Shown: positions 46,326-55,742, counted from the first letter of the stretch. The stretch is DNA of 64,000 nucleotides from Polynucleobacter sp. MWH-UH35A (GCF_018687075.1 NZ_CP061285.1:992001-1056000), one strand, 5' to 3'. Notes: generated by a model from the letters alone, not told the origin. Numbers and translations: made by a program.

Positions 46326-47339
46326 ATGATTCAAAATAAATTAGCCGGTAGCGGTTTGGCTCGCATACTATTTTTCTGCGCCCTTACATTCAGTGCCATT
46401 TGCATTTCTTCAGGCGCTCAAGCTCAATCGAAATCTTGGCCAGACAAGCCAATTAAACTCATCGTTGGCTTCCCACCAGGCGGAGGTTCGGACGCCATTG
46501 CTCGCATCATCTCCATTAACCTCTCGCAAATGTGGGGTCAACAGGTCATTATTGATAACCGTGGCGGAGCAGCAGGAACTATTGCGGCTGACTTAGTTGC
46601 CAAGTCCCCTGCTGATGGCTACACACTAGGACTCGCTCACGTGAATGCGCTCTCGATCATTCCGGCGCTTGGTCAAAAGATGTCTTATAACGCTTCAACA
46701 GACTTTACCCCCATTGTTTTGCTAGGCATCACACCGAATATTCTGATTGCCAATGTGGATGCGCCAGCAAAGAACGTGAAAGACTTGGTTGCCTATTTGA
46801 AACAGAATCCAGGTAAAGTCAGCTTTGGATCAGCTGGCAATGGCAGCACGCAACACCTTGCCTTTGAATTATTTATGCACATGTCAGGCACTCAGGCCCT
46901 TCACATCCCATACAAAGGAAGCGGTCCTGTTTTGGTTGACCTGATGGCCGGCCACATTACCTATGCTTTTGAAACCATGAGTGCAGCCACTCCCCATATT
47001 CAAAGCAGTAAAGTTATACCTCTTGCGCAAACTCGCACTAAACGCTCTGCAGCCTATCCCAATTTACCAACTATGGAGCAGCTCGGTTACGTAGGATTTG
47101 AGGCAACAGCCTGGTACGGCCTGATGGGGCCTGCGAAGCTTGATCCTGCGATCGTAGATAAGATTAATGCGGATGTGAATACTGTTTTACGCAAACCTGA
47201 AGTTCAGGCCAAATTGGCAGAGGTGGGCGCTGAGGATGGTGGCGGCACACCAGCAGCTTTTAGTAAGTTCATTGCGAAAGACAGAAGCCAATGGGCCAAG
47301 TTAGTCAAAGATGCCAAACTGCAAGTTGATCTTAACTAA
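46326..47339 (+). CDS. Bug-type tricarboxylate transporter substrate-binding protein
   Basis: This is a 337-residue periplasmic receptor with a signal peptide ending near residue 34 (AQAQS) and the typical KSWPDKPIKLIVGFPPGGGSD start of Bug proteins. The segment GGAAGTIAADLVAKSPADGYTL and the LHIPYKGSGPVLVDLMAGHI region fit the family. No TctAB genes lie nearby. It stands alone, 44 bp after hemW, with a strong terminator behind it. It is distinct from the copy at 34.2 kb. Confidence 0.9.
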   Translation: MIQNKLAGSGLARILFFCALTFSAICISSGAQAQSKSWPDKPIKLIVGFPPGGGSDAIARIISINLSQMWGQQVIIDNRGGAAGTIAADLVAKSPADGYTLGLAHVNALSIIPALGQKMSYNASTDFTPIVLLGITPNILIANVDAPAKNVKDLVAYLKQNPGKVSFGSAGNGSTQHLAFELFMHMSGTQALHIPYKGSGPVLVDLMAGHITYAFETMSAATPHIQSSKVIPLAQTRTKRSAAYPNLPTMEQLGYVGFEATAWYGLMGPAKLDPAIVDKINADVNTVLRKPEVQAKLAEVGAEDGGGTPAAFSKFIAKDRSQWAKLVKDAKLQVDLN

Positions 47340-47357
47340 TTCTTTTTTATTCAACTG

Positions 47358-47384
47358 AAAAGGACCCCTGCGGGTCCTTTTTTA
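47358..47384 (+). terminator. Intrinsic terminator after the Bug gene
   Basis: aaaaggaccc pairs with gggtcctttt around a CTGC loop, followed by TTTTT. The A-run before the stem gives a T-run on the other strand, so it can also end the convergent alkylsulfatase transcript. Confidence 0.88.
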
Positions 47385-47407
47385 CGTTTACCGATAAGGC
47401 GAAGCGC

Positions 47408-49540
47408 TTACTCCCCGGCAGTAATGGCCATCTCTTGCGCCGCAAAAGGATCCCTAGAATCCTTGTTTGGAGAAGCAGGCTTTGTATTTGGCGCTGCCTT
47501 TCCTTTGGTTCCAGGCATTAACTCAAAGTCAGGCACAAAGACAGTTAAAGTACTTCTGAGTTGATCAAATGGTTTGCGATCGCCATCAAACTTTACTTTT
47601 CCCTCTGCAAGCAACTTATCAAAGGTGGTTTGCCCACCCATGACTTGTTCCAGATCGCTCCGATTTAATGTAATTGTCAGATCAGGATTCTTGGCCTGCT
47701 GACCTTTAATGTTAGTCAATGCAGAGTTGCTCATCTCGATAACAAATTTCTCACCATTATCTGGTGTGGAAAGATTGATGACAAAATTCATACCCGCTGC
47801 TTTTTTACTATCCATGCTAATGCCTAAGGCATTGAGCCAAAGTTCAGTAGTCATGCCCTTAATCATGTCTGGACCATTCGATTTTGGTGAAGCACCACTC
47901 GGCATACCGTGACGAAGTTCATATGCTGCGCCCAAGAAACTATTGCGCATGCTCGGACTTTCTTTTTGGTAACCAATCTGCTCAAAGATGTCGGCCAATA
48001 AATCTTTTGCTGCAGTATTGTTTGGTTGTGCATAAACCAACTTATTCACAATCTCCATAGCTTCACGGTATTTACCTTGTTTATAGAGATCCTTACCCTT
48101 TGCCATGATCTTGCCAGAACCACCCATCATTTCGACATAAAGTGGCGCAGAGTCTCTTGGAGAAAGCGGTGCCAGCGTTGCTGGGTTGGCATCCCAATAG
48201 CCTAGATAACGATTGATAACAGCACGGCTATTGTGTTCTTCAGAGCCGTGATAGCTATGTGCTGCCCACTGCCTCTTTAAGCTCTCAGGCTGTTTATAAA
48301 CGTTCTGAATTTCATTAATCGTGACACCATTATTTGCCAAATGCAGCACTTCATTATGCAAATGAGCATAGCTATCTCGCTGAGTACGCATCACTTCCTG
48401 AATGCGCTCGTTACCCCAGCGTGGCCAGCTATGAGATGCAAACATCACCTCACTCTCACTACCGTAACGATATAGAGCATTATTAATGTTCTTAGACCAG
48501 GCCAATGAGTCACGCACTAAGGCGCCGCGCAAGGTATAGATATTGTGAATCGTACCCGTAATGTTTTCTGCCGCCCAGAAGGCCTTAAATTGCGGGAAGT
48601 AGGTATTCATCTCCGCTGGAGCTTCAGTTCCTGGAGTATTTTGAAACTCCATCTCCACACCATCTACCGTCATTTTTTCATATGGTTGGTTGATGTAGAC
48701 GTTCGGCTCAATCAAACCTAAATTACCAGCGGCGGTATTTTTGCCAATCGATTGGTCTACATGCCCAAAAGGACTACGAGGCAATAACACACCATATTGG
48801 AAATACATTCTGCGGGTCATCGCATTGCCCGCATAGACGTTTTCAGCAATGGCATGATCCATAAAGCCGGCTGGAGCAATGATCTTCACTTTGCCACTCT
48901 TGACGTCTGCCTCATCAACCACACCACGTACGCCGCCAAAGTGATCGCCATGTGAGTGGGAATACACTACTGCCACTACTGGACGCTTGCCAAGCTTTTC
49001 ATTTACCAGCTCAAGTGCTGCGCGAGCAGTTTCTTTAGCAGTCAATGGGTCGAACACAATCCAACCACTATTGGTCTTTATAAAACTAATGTTGGCCAAG
49101 TCAAAACCACGCACTTGATAAATCTTGCCTGGCACTACTTCATATAAGCCATAGCCCATATTGAGAATCGCTTGGCGTTGTAAGGATGGATGTACGCTAT
49201 CGAAATCCTTGCCCTGCAAGAGGAACTCATAACTACCCATATCCCACGCTACGTTGCCAGCATCGGCCATGATGGTTTTGTAAGCAGGCGCTGCAATAAA
49301 GCCTTTTTTAGATTCCTCAAAATCACGCTGATCTTCAAATGGCAGTGTTTTGCGCAAACCATTCTGAAGCTCCACCGTGTAACTTGAAGGCATCTTGCCC
49401 TTAGAGTCAAAATGCTTTCCCTGCACAGCCCCCGGATCAGCAACGACACCTCCTCCACCTGCAGCAGATGCCAAGCCTGAACAGATTAAAGATGCTGCCA
49501 GTGCAATTTGAGAGAGTTTGGTTTTCATAAGCGTTCGCAT
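47408..49540 (-). CDS. Secreted linear alkylsulfatase (metallo-beta-lactamase fold)
   Basis: This is a protein of about 710 residues related to SdsA1-type alkylsulfatases, which hydrolyse primary alkyl sulfates to alcohols for use as carbon or sulfur. A signal peptide (MKTKLSQIALAASLICSGLASA) precedes the catalytic domain. The zinc motif HSHGDH is at His195-His200, and the C-terminal region contains the dimerisation domain and a sterol-carrier-like domain (about 590-685). The first ATG is 49540; MKTK at 49528 is equally likely. A TTG extension to 49597 would spoil the signal peptide. No Shine-Dalgarno is clear. Confidence 0.87.
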   Translation of the reverse strand: MRTLMKTKLSQIALAASLICSGLASAAGGGGVVADPGAVQGKHFDSKGKMPSSYTVELQNGLRKTLPFEDQRDFEESKKGFIAAPAYKTIMADAGNVAWDMGSYEFLLQGKDFDSVHPSLQRQAILNMGYGLYEVVPGKIYQVRGFDLANISFIKTNSGWIVFDPLTAKETARAALELVNEKLGKRPVVAVVYSHSHGDHFGGVRGVVDEADVKSGKVKIIAPAGFMDHAIAENVYAGNAMTRRMYFQYGVLLPRSPFGHVDQSIGKNTAAGNLGLIEPNVYINQPYEKMTVDGVEMEFQNTPGTEAPAEMNTYFPQFKAFWAAENITGTIHNIYTLRGALVRDSLAWSKNINNALYRYGSESEVMFASHSWPRWGNERIQEVMRTQRDSYAHLHNEVLHLANNGVTINEIQNVYKQPESLKRQWAAHSYHGSEEHNSRAVINRYLGYWDANPATLAPLSPRDSAPLYVEMMGGSGKIMAKGKDLYKQGKYREAMEIVNKLVYAQPNNTAAKDLLADIFEQIGYQKESPSMRNSFLGAAYELRHGMPSGASPKSNGPDMIKGMTTELWLNALGISMDSKKAAGMNFVINLSTPDNGEKFVIEMSNSALTNIKGQQAKNPDLTITLNRSDLEQVMGGQTTFDKLLAEGKVKFDGDRKPFDQLRSTLTVFVPDFELMPGTKGKAAPNTKPASPNKDSRDPFAAQEMAITAGE

Positions 49541-49629
49541 GTGGAGGTTCAAGGTGGTACTTATATCGAATGATATGGTGCGCTCGATGTCAGGCAATTA
49601 GCTTAAGGGCTAATAGAAGGATTGATTTA

Positions 49630-51072
49630 TTAAGACTCGACCACTTCGGGTAACTTGACAATAAACTTTGCACCACCTCCAGTGTTTGGCTCAAAGGCTA
49701 TAGATCCACCATGGCGCGTAATGATATGGCTGCAAAGCCACAGACCCAGACCCATGCCTGATGATTTAGTGCTGGATAAAAGCTCAAATAGATGCTTTTG
49801 CGAAGCCTCAGGAATGCCATCACCGTTATCGGCAACCGTTAACAATACTCCGCCCTCAATATGCCGTGCTTCAATAGTCAATCTCTTGACTGCATGAGTT
49901 GATGTAACCAGCGCTTGAATTGCGTTGTTAATTAAGTTCAATAATACTTGTTGAATTTCTCCACGGTTTGCTTGAATCATTAGTTGAGGTTCAACGCTTA
50001 AAGCAATCTGAATCGACTTAGCCACAATTTCAGGTTTAGCAATGTTGAGAACTGTATCGATCAGCCCGGCAAGATCAATCTGGGATGCACCCACTTTTTC
50101 ATCAGAAAATATAGAGCGCAATGAGCGTATGATTTCTGCCGCTCGTTGATTATCGGAAAGCAAAGTATCTAAAATTTCTTTTTCAAGCACTGGATTAAGC
50201 TGCCCATCGGCAAGCTTCTTTTGTAAAAATTGGATATTCAGACTAGATGCACCCAGCGGTTGATTTAATTCATGAGCAATTGCAGCTGATAAGGCCCCGG
50301 TGCTGGCGGTCTTATTCGCTTTAAGTAAGGATGCAATAAGGGTCTCGCGCTCTTTTAGTAAGCCCCTGATCTCTTGATTTTCTTGGCTGGACTTAAAGCC
50401 AGAGAACGCAATTTGCTCGGCCCAGTAACTACCAATGGCAATATAGGAGAGCGTATTCATAATGAGCTGTGCAATAGTAAACAGAATCAAGATCTGTGGA
50501 ATTTGCTCTACCTGCTTAATACTCATTGCGCCAAACAGAATGATAGCTAGGCGCCCTATTGCGAAAAATAATTCAGCACTACTTGCATACTGAAGATAAA
50601 TTAGTTGATTTGATGGCAATGATTTACGTTTTATTCTGATCTCCAGAATTTGCCAGACATAGAACAATCCCGCTAGAACGCACATAAATGCTGTGCGGAT
50701 TTCAAACGTAGAATGATTTCTAAGGCATTCAAATATCAACAAAAACAAAAATACCGAAATCCCTAAAGTCAGCCTTACCCTCCTACCAACCTCTCGATTA
50801 AGGGATTGGCAAAAGAGTGCTTGCAATACTGCGGCAACATAAAAAAGAGTATTTCCAATGGTGAAATTAAATTCTGGGCGGGAAATATCGTCAATAACGA
50901 CAATGCCTCCACCAAAAATAGCAAGGGCAAATGCACTTGTTGCCAAGGAAGTTAGCCAGTAGACATTTGGGCGCACCGTATTTTGCGAACGGTAGTAGTG
51001 ATAAATGCCGAATAACAAGCCCATCTGAATAATGGCCAATATAAAGAAATAGAGGGCGAGCAATAGCTTCAT
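49630..51072 (-). CDS. Orphan membrane sensor histidine kinase
   Basis: This is a 480-residue kinase. About seven transmembrane helices occupy residues 1-215, with no large periplasmic domain. A short coiled linker leads to the dimerisation helix with His267 in the H-box AIAHELNQPLGASSLN. The catalytic ATPase domain has Asn383 in QVLLNLINNAIQAL, DNGDG at 415-419 and GMGLGL at 439-444. The HELNQPLG form is common in NtrB/DctB-like kinases. No response regulator is adjacent, so its partner and signal are unknown. The multi-helix sensor suggests a membrane or lipophilic cue. Confidence 0.88.
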   Translation of the reverse strand: MKLLLALYFFILAIIQMGLLFGIYHYYRSQNTVRPNVYWLTSLATSAFALAIFGGGIVVIDDISRPEFNFTIGNTLFYVAAVLQALFCQSLNREVGRRVRLTLGISVFLFLLIFECLRNHSTFEIRTAFMCVLAGLFYVWQILEIRIKRKSLPSNQLIYLQYASSAELFFAIGRLAIILFGAMSIKQVEQIPQILILFTIAQLIMNTLSYIAIGSYWAEQIAFSGFKSSQENQEIRGLLKERETLIASLLKANKTASTGALSAAIAHELNQPLGASSLNIQFLQKKLADGQLNPVLEKEILDTLLSDNQRAAEIIRSLRSIFSDEKVGASQIDLAGLIDTVLNIAKPEIVAKSIQIALSVEPQLMIQANRGEIQQVLLNLINNAIQALVTSTHAVKRLTIEARHIEGGVLLTVADNGDGIPEASQKHLFELLSSTKSSGMGLGLWLCSHIITRHGGSIAFEPNTGGGAKFIVKLPEVVES

Positions 51073-51175
51073 AGACCCTATGTTACATCTTGCCGATTAA
51101 CCCGCATTGGCCCTAGAGCCAGTATTCAGGTCGCTTAAAATGAAAGACTTCCGAATTTGATCGAAACCCTTTGGC

Positions 51176-52129
51176 ATGAGCCTGCGATTTACCCCATATT
51201 GCTTAGTGATGCTCTTGCTCATGACTGGCCTACCCAGGCTTACTTATGCGCAATCCGCCTTTTATAACGCGGCTAATAACTATCTCAAAAAGCGTGCTGA
51301 TGCTTTTATGACCATTACGGGGTATTCGCTTACACCGGATGTCACTACAGGCTCTCTATCGATACGTAACAACGGTAACGAGAACTCTGATCTGCAGATG
51401 ATCTCGCTTGGTGGCGGCGATCACATTAGTGCAAATTTCCCGCTCTATTTGGAAGGCACTCTTGCGGTAAATCGCTACAACCCCACCTTCACAGATGGGA
51501 TTGGCAACACCTCAGTAACCGTACCCGTCCATTGGAATAGCATCACTGGGACTGGCGGCATTGGCTGGGATTTCCCAATCACAAATGAATTACGCTTTAG
51601 ACCGATTGCCAATGTCATGTTGGGGCACCTAGAAAGCGACCTTTCGATTGCATCGAGGGTGCTCCAAAATCGCACTGGAGTGGATATGCAATTTTTGAAT
51701 GGCGGCCGTATGAATTCATACGGTTTAGGCGGTTCTGTCATGCTGGACTATGAGAATTACCAGCCCGATCAAGAAATTGACGTGGAGCTGCGCTATACCA
51801 ATATCCCAGTCCAAACCTTTGCCAGTTCTACAGCCGTTCAGGGCTCAGCGGATTCTCAAAGCCTAGCAATCTGGGCTAGAAGTCGTATCCCCACACCCAT
51901 CATGCTGTTAGATCGCCCATTGCGAGCCGTCTTTGAATTGGCCCATACAGAATTCTTAGGTGACTTACGAGGCGCCCTAGGATTTAACTCACTCTCCTCT
52001 GTCGGCACTGGCATTGAATTGGATCGTAGCGCTTCCGACCCTATATTTTCTCGGGTCAGGGTAGTCTTTCGGTATCAATTTGGCCAAAACGTGCATGGCA
52101 CCTCTATTGGCCTTGCGGCTAGCTTCTAG
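51176..52129 (+). CDS. Outer-membrane beta-barrel protein, solitary autotransporter-like
   Basis: This is a 317-residue exported protein with a signal peptide ending at YAQ (about residue 26). The mature part alternates hydrophobic and polar residues in strand-like stretches (LYLEGTLAVNRYNP, LRFRPIANVMLGHL, VDVELRYTNIPVQ-like segments). It ends VRVVFRYQFGQNVHGTSIGLAASF, with the terminal Phe needed for barrel assembly. Overall it resembles the solitary autotransporter-like barrel family (Omp_AT), with no passenger domain. Function is unknown. It is divergent from the histidine kinase across 103 bp. Confidence 0.72.
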   Translation: MSLRFTPYCLVMLLLMTGLPRLTYAQSAFYNAANNYLKKRADAFMTITGYSLTPDVTTGSLSIRNNGNENSDLQMISLGGGDHISANFPLYLEGTLAVNRYNPTFTDGIGNTSVTVPVHWNSITGTGGIGWDFPITNELRFRPIANVMLGHLESDLSIASRVLQNRTGVDMQFLNGGRMNSYGLGGSVMLDYENYQPDQEIDVELRYTNIPVQTFASSTAVQGSADSQSLAIWARSRIPTPIMLLDRPLRAVFELAHTEFLGDLRGALGFNSLSSVGTGIELDRSASDPIFSRVRVVFRYQFGQNVHGTSIGLAASF

Positions 52130-52229
52130 CAATACAATGGATGTAAGTACTAAATTACTAGTATTTATACATTTCCGCATCACCAGATCTAATGGTGGTG
52201 TACTTTAAATATTTAAAGGGTCAAACCAT

Positions 52230-52811
52230 ATGAAAAAAATTATCATTGCCATCGTCATTGCCGCAATCGCAGTTGGCGCTTACGTTTTCCTAACTAAACC
52301 AAAGGCGCCTATTGCTGGGATTGCCGCTCAAGAAGCGGCGCTTATCTATGACGGTGAAGTAACCAAGATCGATGCCGCAACCCGCACCGTCACCCTGAAG
52401 AACAAAGACGGTGAAACATCAATCGTTGCCGGCCCTGAAGTGAAGAATTTTGCAGAAATCAAAGTTGGTGATCATTTTGACGTTGTTTATGAACTCGCTG
52501 TAGCAATCGAACTGGTTAAGGTAAAAAATCCTGGCGTAACCAGTGAGCAAGTTACAACTAGTACTGCGACTGCCCCGCAAGGCGATAAGCCAGGCATGAT
52601 CACTACTAATACTGTGACTGCAACTGCTAGTGTTGAGGCTATTGATGCGGCCAAAAATGTTGTTTCTTTAAAAGGTCCACAAGGTAACATCTTCAAGGTT
52701 AAAGTTCAGAATCCTGACTTGATGAAAGATATTGCTGTAAATGACCAAGTAAAAGTGGTTTACACAGAAGCTATTGCTGCAGTTGTCAGCGCACCAGCTG
52801 CTAAGAAGTAA
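52230..52811 (+). CDS. Membrane-anchored protein with two homologous repeats
   Basis: This 193-residue protein starts with a transmembrane/signal helix (IIIAIVIAAIAVGAYVFL, 4-21). Two repeats of about 53 residues follow, at 42-94 (GEVTKIDAATRTVTLKNKDG...) and 134-187 (ASVEAIDAAKNVVSLKGPQG...). Each has strand-rich xV.xIDAA...V.LK...G pattern and ends near VVYxxAxAxxV. A Thr/Ala-rich linker joins them. The repeats resemble small beta-barrel domains of the DUF5666 kind. I do not recognise a specific function. A strong terminator follows. Confidence 0.78.
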   Translation: MKKIIIAIVIAAIAVGAYVFLTKPKAPIAGIAAQEAALIYDGEVTKIDAATRTVTLKNKDGETSIVAGPEVKNFAEIKVGDHFDVVYELAVAIELVKVKNPGVTSEQVTTSTATAPQGDKPGMITTNTVTATASVEAIDAAKNVVSLKGPQGNIFKVKVQNPDLMKDIAVNDQVKVVYTEAIAAVVSAPAAKK

Positions 52812-52859
52812 TGTATTGGCAATGTAGAGATGCATTAACTCTTTTCTGTTGCTGAAAAG

Positions 52860-52893
52860 AAAAAAGCCCAGCAAGTAGTTGCTGGGCTTTTTA
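52860..52893. terminator. Bidirectional terminator
   Basis: The stem aaaagcccagcaa/ttgctgggctttt encloses GTAG and has T-runs on both strands. It serves the small repeat protein on the plus strand and tRNA-Ser on the minus strand, whose 3' end is 10 bp away. Confidence 0.9.
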
Positions 52894-52902
52894 CATTGGA
52901 CT

Positions 52903-52990
52903 TGGCGGAAGAGGTGAGATTCGAACTCACGGACCTTTGACAGTCGGCAGTTTTCAAGACTGCTGGTTTAAACCGCTCACCCACTCTTCC
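52903..52990 (-). tRNA. tRNA-Ser (anticodon TGA)
   Basis: An 88-nt class II tRNA. The acceptor stem is GGAAGAG/CTCTTCC, the anticodon loop CTTGAAA lies between GCAGT and ACTGC, and a long variable arm (CCGACTGTCAAAGGTC) is present. The T-arm is GTGAGTTCGAATCTCAC, and the 3' end is GCCA with encoded CCA. Confidence 0.95.
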
Positions 52991-53008
52991 TTTTGAACGA
53001 TGCAAGGA

Positions 53009-54145
53009 TTATAAAGAACTTTTGATTTGCCCCTCTAAATGCTTGGCAATAGCTAGGCTGGAGGTTAATCCCGGGGACTCAAAGCCATACAGATTAAAGA
53101 GCCCTTCTAAGCTATGGTCCGTGGGCGTATTGAAGCAAAAGTCCCCTGCTGGTGCGTTAGGTGGGACTATCTTTGCCCTCACCCCTGAGTAATCTGGCTG
53201 CAATGCATTGTCCTTTAGGCCTGGCCAATAGCGTCTTACAGCCTCATAAAAGCCTTCGCCCCGCTTTGGATTGACCGTGTAATCGATTTGAGATTCCTCA
53301 TCAATTTCCAGCCATTCGACATCAGGCCCAAACTTAGCCTGCCCCCCCATATCTAAAGTGAGATGCACACCTAGACCGCCAGGTTCTGGAATGGGATAAA
53401 TCAAATGTTTGAATGGTGATTTTCCTGAAAGGGAAAAGTAATTGCCTTTAGCAAAATACGCTTTAGGTATTTGATCCTCTTTCAACCAATCAATTTTTTT
53501 CGCAATAGCTGGTGCACTCATACCAGCACAATTAATGAGCAGCTTGGTTTGAATTTTCATACCATCCGCTCCACCGATCTCTAATTCAAATCCGTCTTTG
53601 GCATTTTCACCAATGGGCTTTGCGCTAACGAGAGGCGATTGATAGGCAATCATCCCGCCAGCATCCTCAAACCCGCCTAACAACGACAACATAAAGCCAT
53701 GGCTATCAACAATTCCTGTCGAAGCTGAAAGAACTGCCGCTGCGCATTTGAGCTCAGGCTCCATTAATTTTGCCTGCCCACCAGTAATCATTTTGATTTC
53801 TGGAACTTGATTTTGTTCTGCCTTATATAAAATTGCCTGGAGATCATCCAGCTGAGACTCGTCACTAGCAACGATGAGTTTTCCATAGGGTTGAGTAGCA
53901 ACATGGTGGGTACGGCAATACTCATAGAGCATACGATTACCCTCTACGCAGAGTTTGGCTTTCAGAGAATCCTTAGGGTAATAAATGCCCGCATGAATGA
54001 CTTCGCTGTTACGCGCACTGCTAATCGTGCCAAAAGCACTTTCACGTTCGAGCAAAACCGTTTCGCGACCCTGCAAAGCCATTTCTCTTGCAACAGCTAG
54101 ACCGACGACCCCGGCACCGACCACGACACAGTCGACCTGATCCAT
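53009..54145 (-). CDS. lhgO: FAD-dependent oxidoreductase, L-2-hydroxyglutarate oxidase-like
   Basis: This is a 378-residue DAO-family flavoprotein. The FAD-binding motif VVVGAGVVGLAVAREMALQGRETVLLERE is at the N-terminus, with the conserved ARNSEVIHAGIYYPKDSLKAKLCVEGNRMLYEYC segment characteristic of L-2-hydroxyglutarate oxidases. The substrate-domain and C-terminal GFESPGLTSSLAIAKHL are complete. The expected reaction is L-2-hydroxyglutarate to 2-oxoglutarate, with electrons to quinone. It stands alone 18 bp downstream of tRNA-Ser. Other 2-hydroxyacids cannot be excluded. Confidence 0.83.
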   Translation of the reverse strand: MDQVDCVVVGAGVVGLAVAREMALQGRETVLLERESAFGTISSARNSEVIHAGIYYPKDSLKAKLCVEGNRMLYEYCRTHHVATQPYGKLIVASDESQLDDLQAILYKAEQNQVPEIKMITGGQAKLMEPELKCAAAVLSASTGIVDSHGFMLSLLGGFEDAGGMIAYQSPLVSAKPIGENAKDGFELEIGGADGMKIQTKLLINCAGMSAPAIAKKIDWLKEDQIPKAYFAKGNYFSLSGKSPFKHLIYPIPEPGGLGVHLTLDMGGQAKFGPDVEWLEIDEESQIDYTVNPKRGEGFYEAVRRYWPGLKDNALQPDYSGVRAKIVPPNAPAGDFCFNTPTDHSLEGLFNLYGFESPGLTSSLAIAKHLEGQIKSSL

Positions 54146-54230
54146 TTATTTACCCAAGCCTTGAATGATTGCTCTCTGCATCCTGAAATCGTAACATTTT
54201 CAGTGTTTTAGTGGGTTTTGGGGTAGTTCT

Positions 54231-54239
54231 TGATAAAAT
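54231..54239 (+). promoter_or_regulatory. Candidate extended -10 for pgi, possible leaderless start
   Basis: TGA stands directly before TAAAAT (54234-54239), an extended -10 pattern. The ATG of pgi begins 7 nt later, so transcription would start at or next to the start codon. No Shine-Dalgarno is seen. Confidence 0.35.
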
Positions 54240-54245
54240 CTATCA

Positions 54246-55742
54246 ATGTCCTCCAAACCAGCTGAAGAGCATTTCAAAACCTTATTTAGCGCCCAAGATA
54301 TCGTTTTAGATAGCGCTTATCAAGGCATTGATGCTGTTTCCTGGAAATCCCTCTTTGCGCAAGCCAAAGAAGCTAAATTAGAGCAATTTATTGCCGATCT
54401 ATTTGCTGGTAAGCCAGTGAATAAGTCTGAAAACCGCCCTGCACTTCACTCCGCCCTTCGCAACCTAGACAAGTCCCCTGTTTTAGTAAATGGCAAAGAC
54501 GTTATGCCAGATGTTGCGCAAGTTTGGCATCGCATTGAAGCTCTATGCAATAAGTGGGTTGGCGTGACGGATGTCATTCATATTGGCATTGGCGGCTCTG
54601 ACTTTGGTCCACGTCTTGCAATCGAGGCTTTGGCCCATGTTCCCGATATTGAAAGCCGTGGCATGCGTATGCATTTCTTGGCCAATATCGATACCGCTGA
54701 ATTAAATCGTATTTTGCAACGTGCTTTACCGCACAGTACCAAAGTCATCATTGTTTCCAAGTCATTCACAACGCTTGAGACCACCATGAATGCACATGCC
54801 GTGGTGAAGTGGCTTAAAACGAATGGTCTGACCGATAGCCAAGTCAGCAAATCACTCTTTGCCGTTACGGCCAATGTCCCCGCAGCTAAAGCATTTGGTA
54901 TTCAGCAGGATCATATTTATCCGTTTTGGGATTGGGTAGGCGGTCGTTACTCCGTCTGGTCTGCGGTGGGTCTACCAATTGCCTTGCAGTATGGCTTTGA
55001 TACCTTTAAGCAGTTTCTAGCCGGCGCCCAAGCAATGGATCAGCATTTCAAAACTGCACCGCTTGAAGAGAATCTGCCGGTCATTATGGCCTTGAGCTTG
55101 CTATATCAACAAGAGAAACACCACATCAAATCCTATGCGGTTATTCCATATGCGGACGCATTGGATTGGTTTCCGAAGTGGTTACAACAACTGGATATGG
55201 AAAGTAACGGCAAGAGTATCGATCGCGATGGTAAGCTAGTCAAGTTTTCAAGCCCAGTAGTGTTTGGTAGCGCTGGCAGCAATGCACAACACTCCTATTT
55301 CCAGCTATTGCACCAAGGGACAGAAATCATCCCGATTGATTTCATTGCAGTGCGTGAACCGATGAGCAATTTGCCTGAGGCAAAAGCGCATCACAGTATT
55401 CTTCTATCCAATCTCTTGGCGCAAGCGCAAGCTTTAGCCAATGGGAAAAAAGCGGATAATCCCAACAATAGCTATCCTGGTAAGCGTCCTAGCAATTTGC
55501 TGATTCTGCCTAAACTGAACGCCTTTTATCTGGGGGCTCTGCTGGCTCTGTATGAAAATCGCACTGCTGCATTGGGCGCCCTCTGGAATATCAATAGCTT
55601 TGATCAACCCGGCGTAGAGCTCGGTAAAGTGCTGGCCAAGCCCATTGAGGCAGCCCTAAAGAATGAGAATGGCGGCACTGTTAAAGCCGAAGCTGGCATT
55701 GATGAAGTGACTGCTGCTCGAATTAACTTATTTAATCAATAG
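54246..55742 (+). CDS. pgi: Glucose-6-phosphate isomerase
   Basis: This is a 498-residue enzyme that interconverts glucose 6-phosphate and fructose 6-phosphate. Family motifs are DVIHIGIGGSDFGPRLAIEAL, VSKSFTTLETTMNA, FWDWVGGRYSVWSAVGLP, and the active-site NAQHSYFQLLHQGTEIIPIDFI. The shorter N-terminus compared with E. coli (549 residues) is typical of betaproteobacteria. A phosphohexomutase follows after 53 bp, pairing two hexose phosphate steps. Confidence 0.96.
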   Translation: MSSKPAEEHFKTLFSAQDIVLDSAYQGIDAVSWKSLFAQAKEAKLEQFIADLFAGKPVNKSENRPALHSALRNLDKSPVLVNGKDVMPDVAQVWHRIEALCNKWVGVTDVIHIGIGGSDFGPRLAIEALAHVPDIESRGMRMHFLANIDTAELNRILQRALPHSTKVIIVSKSFTTLETTMNAHAVVKWLKTNGLTDSQVSKSLFAVTANVPAAKAFGIQQDHIYPFWDWVGGRYSVWSAVGLPIALQYGFDTFKQFLAGAQAMDQHFKTAPLEENLPVIMALSLLYQQEKHHIKSYAVIPYADALDWFPKWLQQLDMESNGKSIDRDGKLVKFSSPVVFGSAGSNAQHSYFQLLHQGTEIIPIDFIAVREPMSNLPEAKAHHSILLSNLLAQAQALANGKKADNPNNSYPGKRPSNLLILPKLNAFYLGALLALYENRTAALGALWNINSFDQPGVELGKVLAKPIEAALKNENGGTVKAEAGIDEVTAARINLFNQ

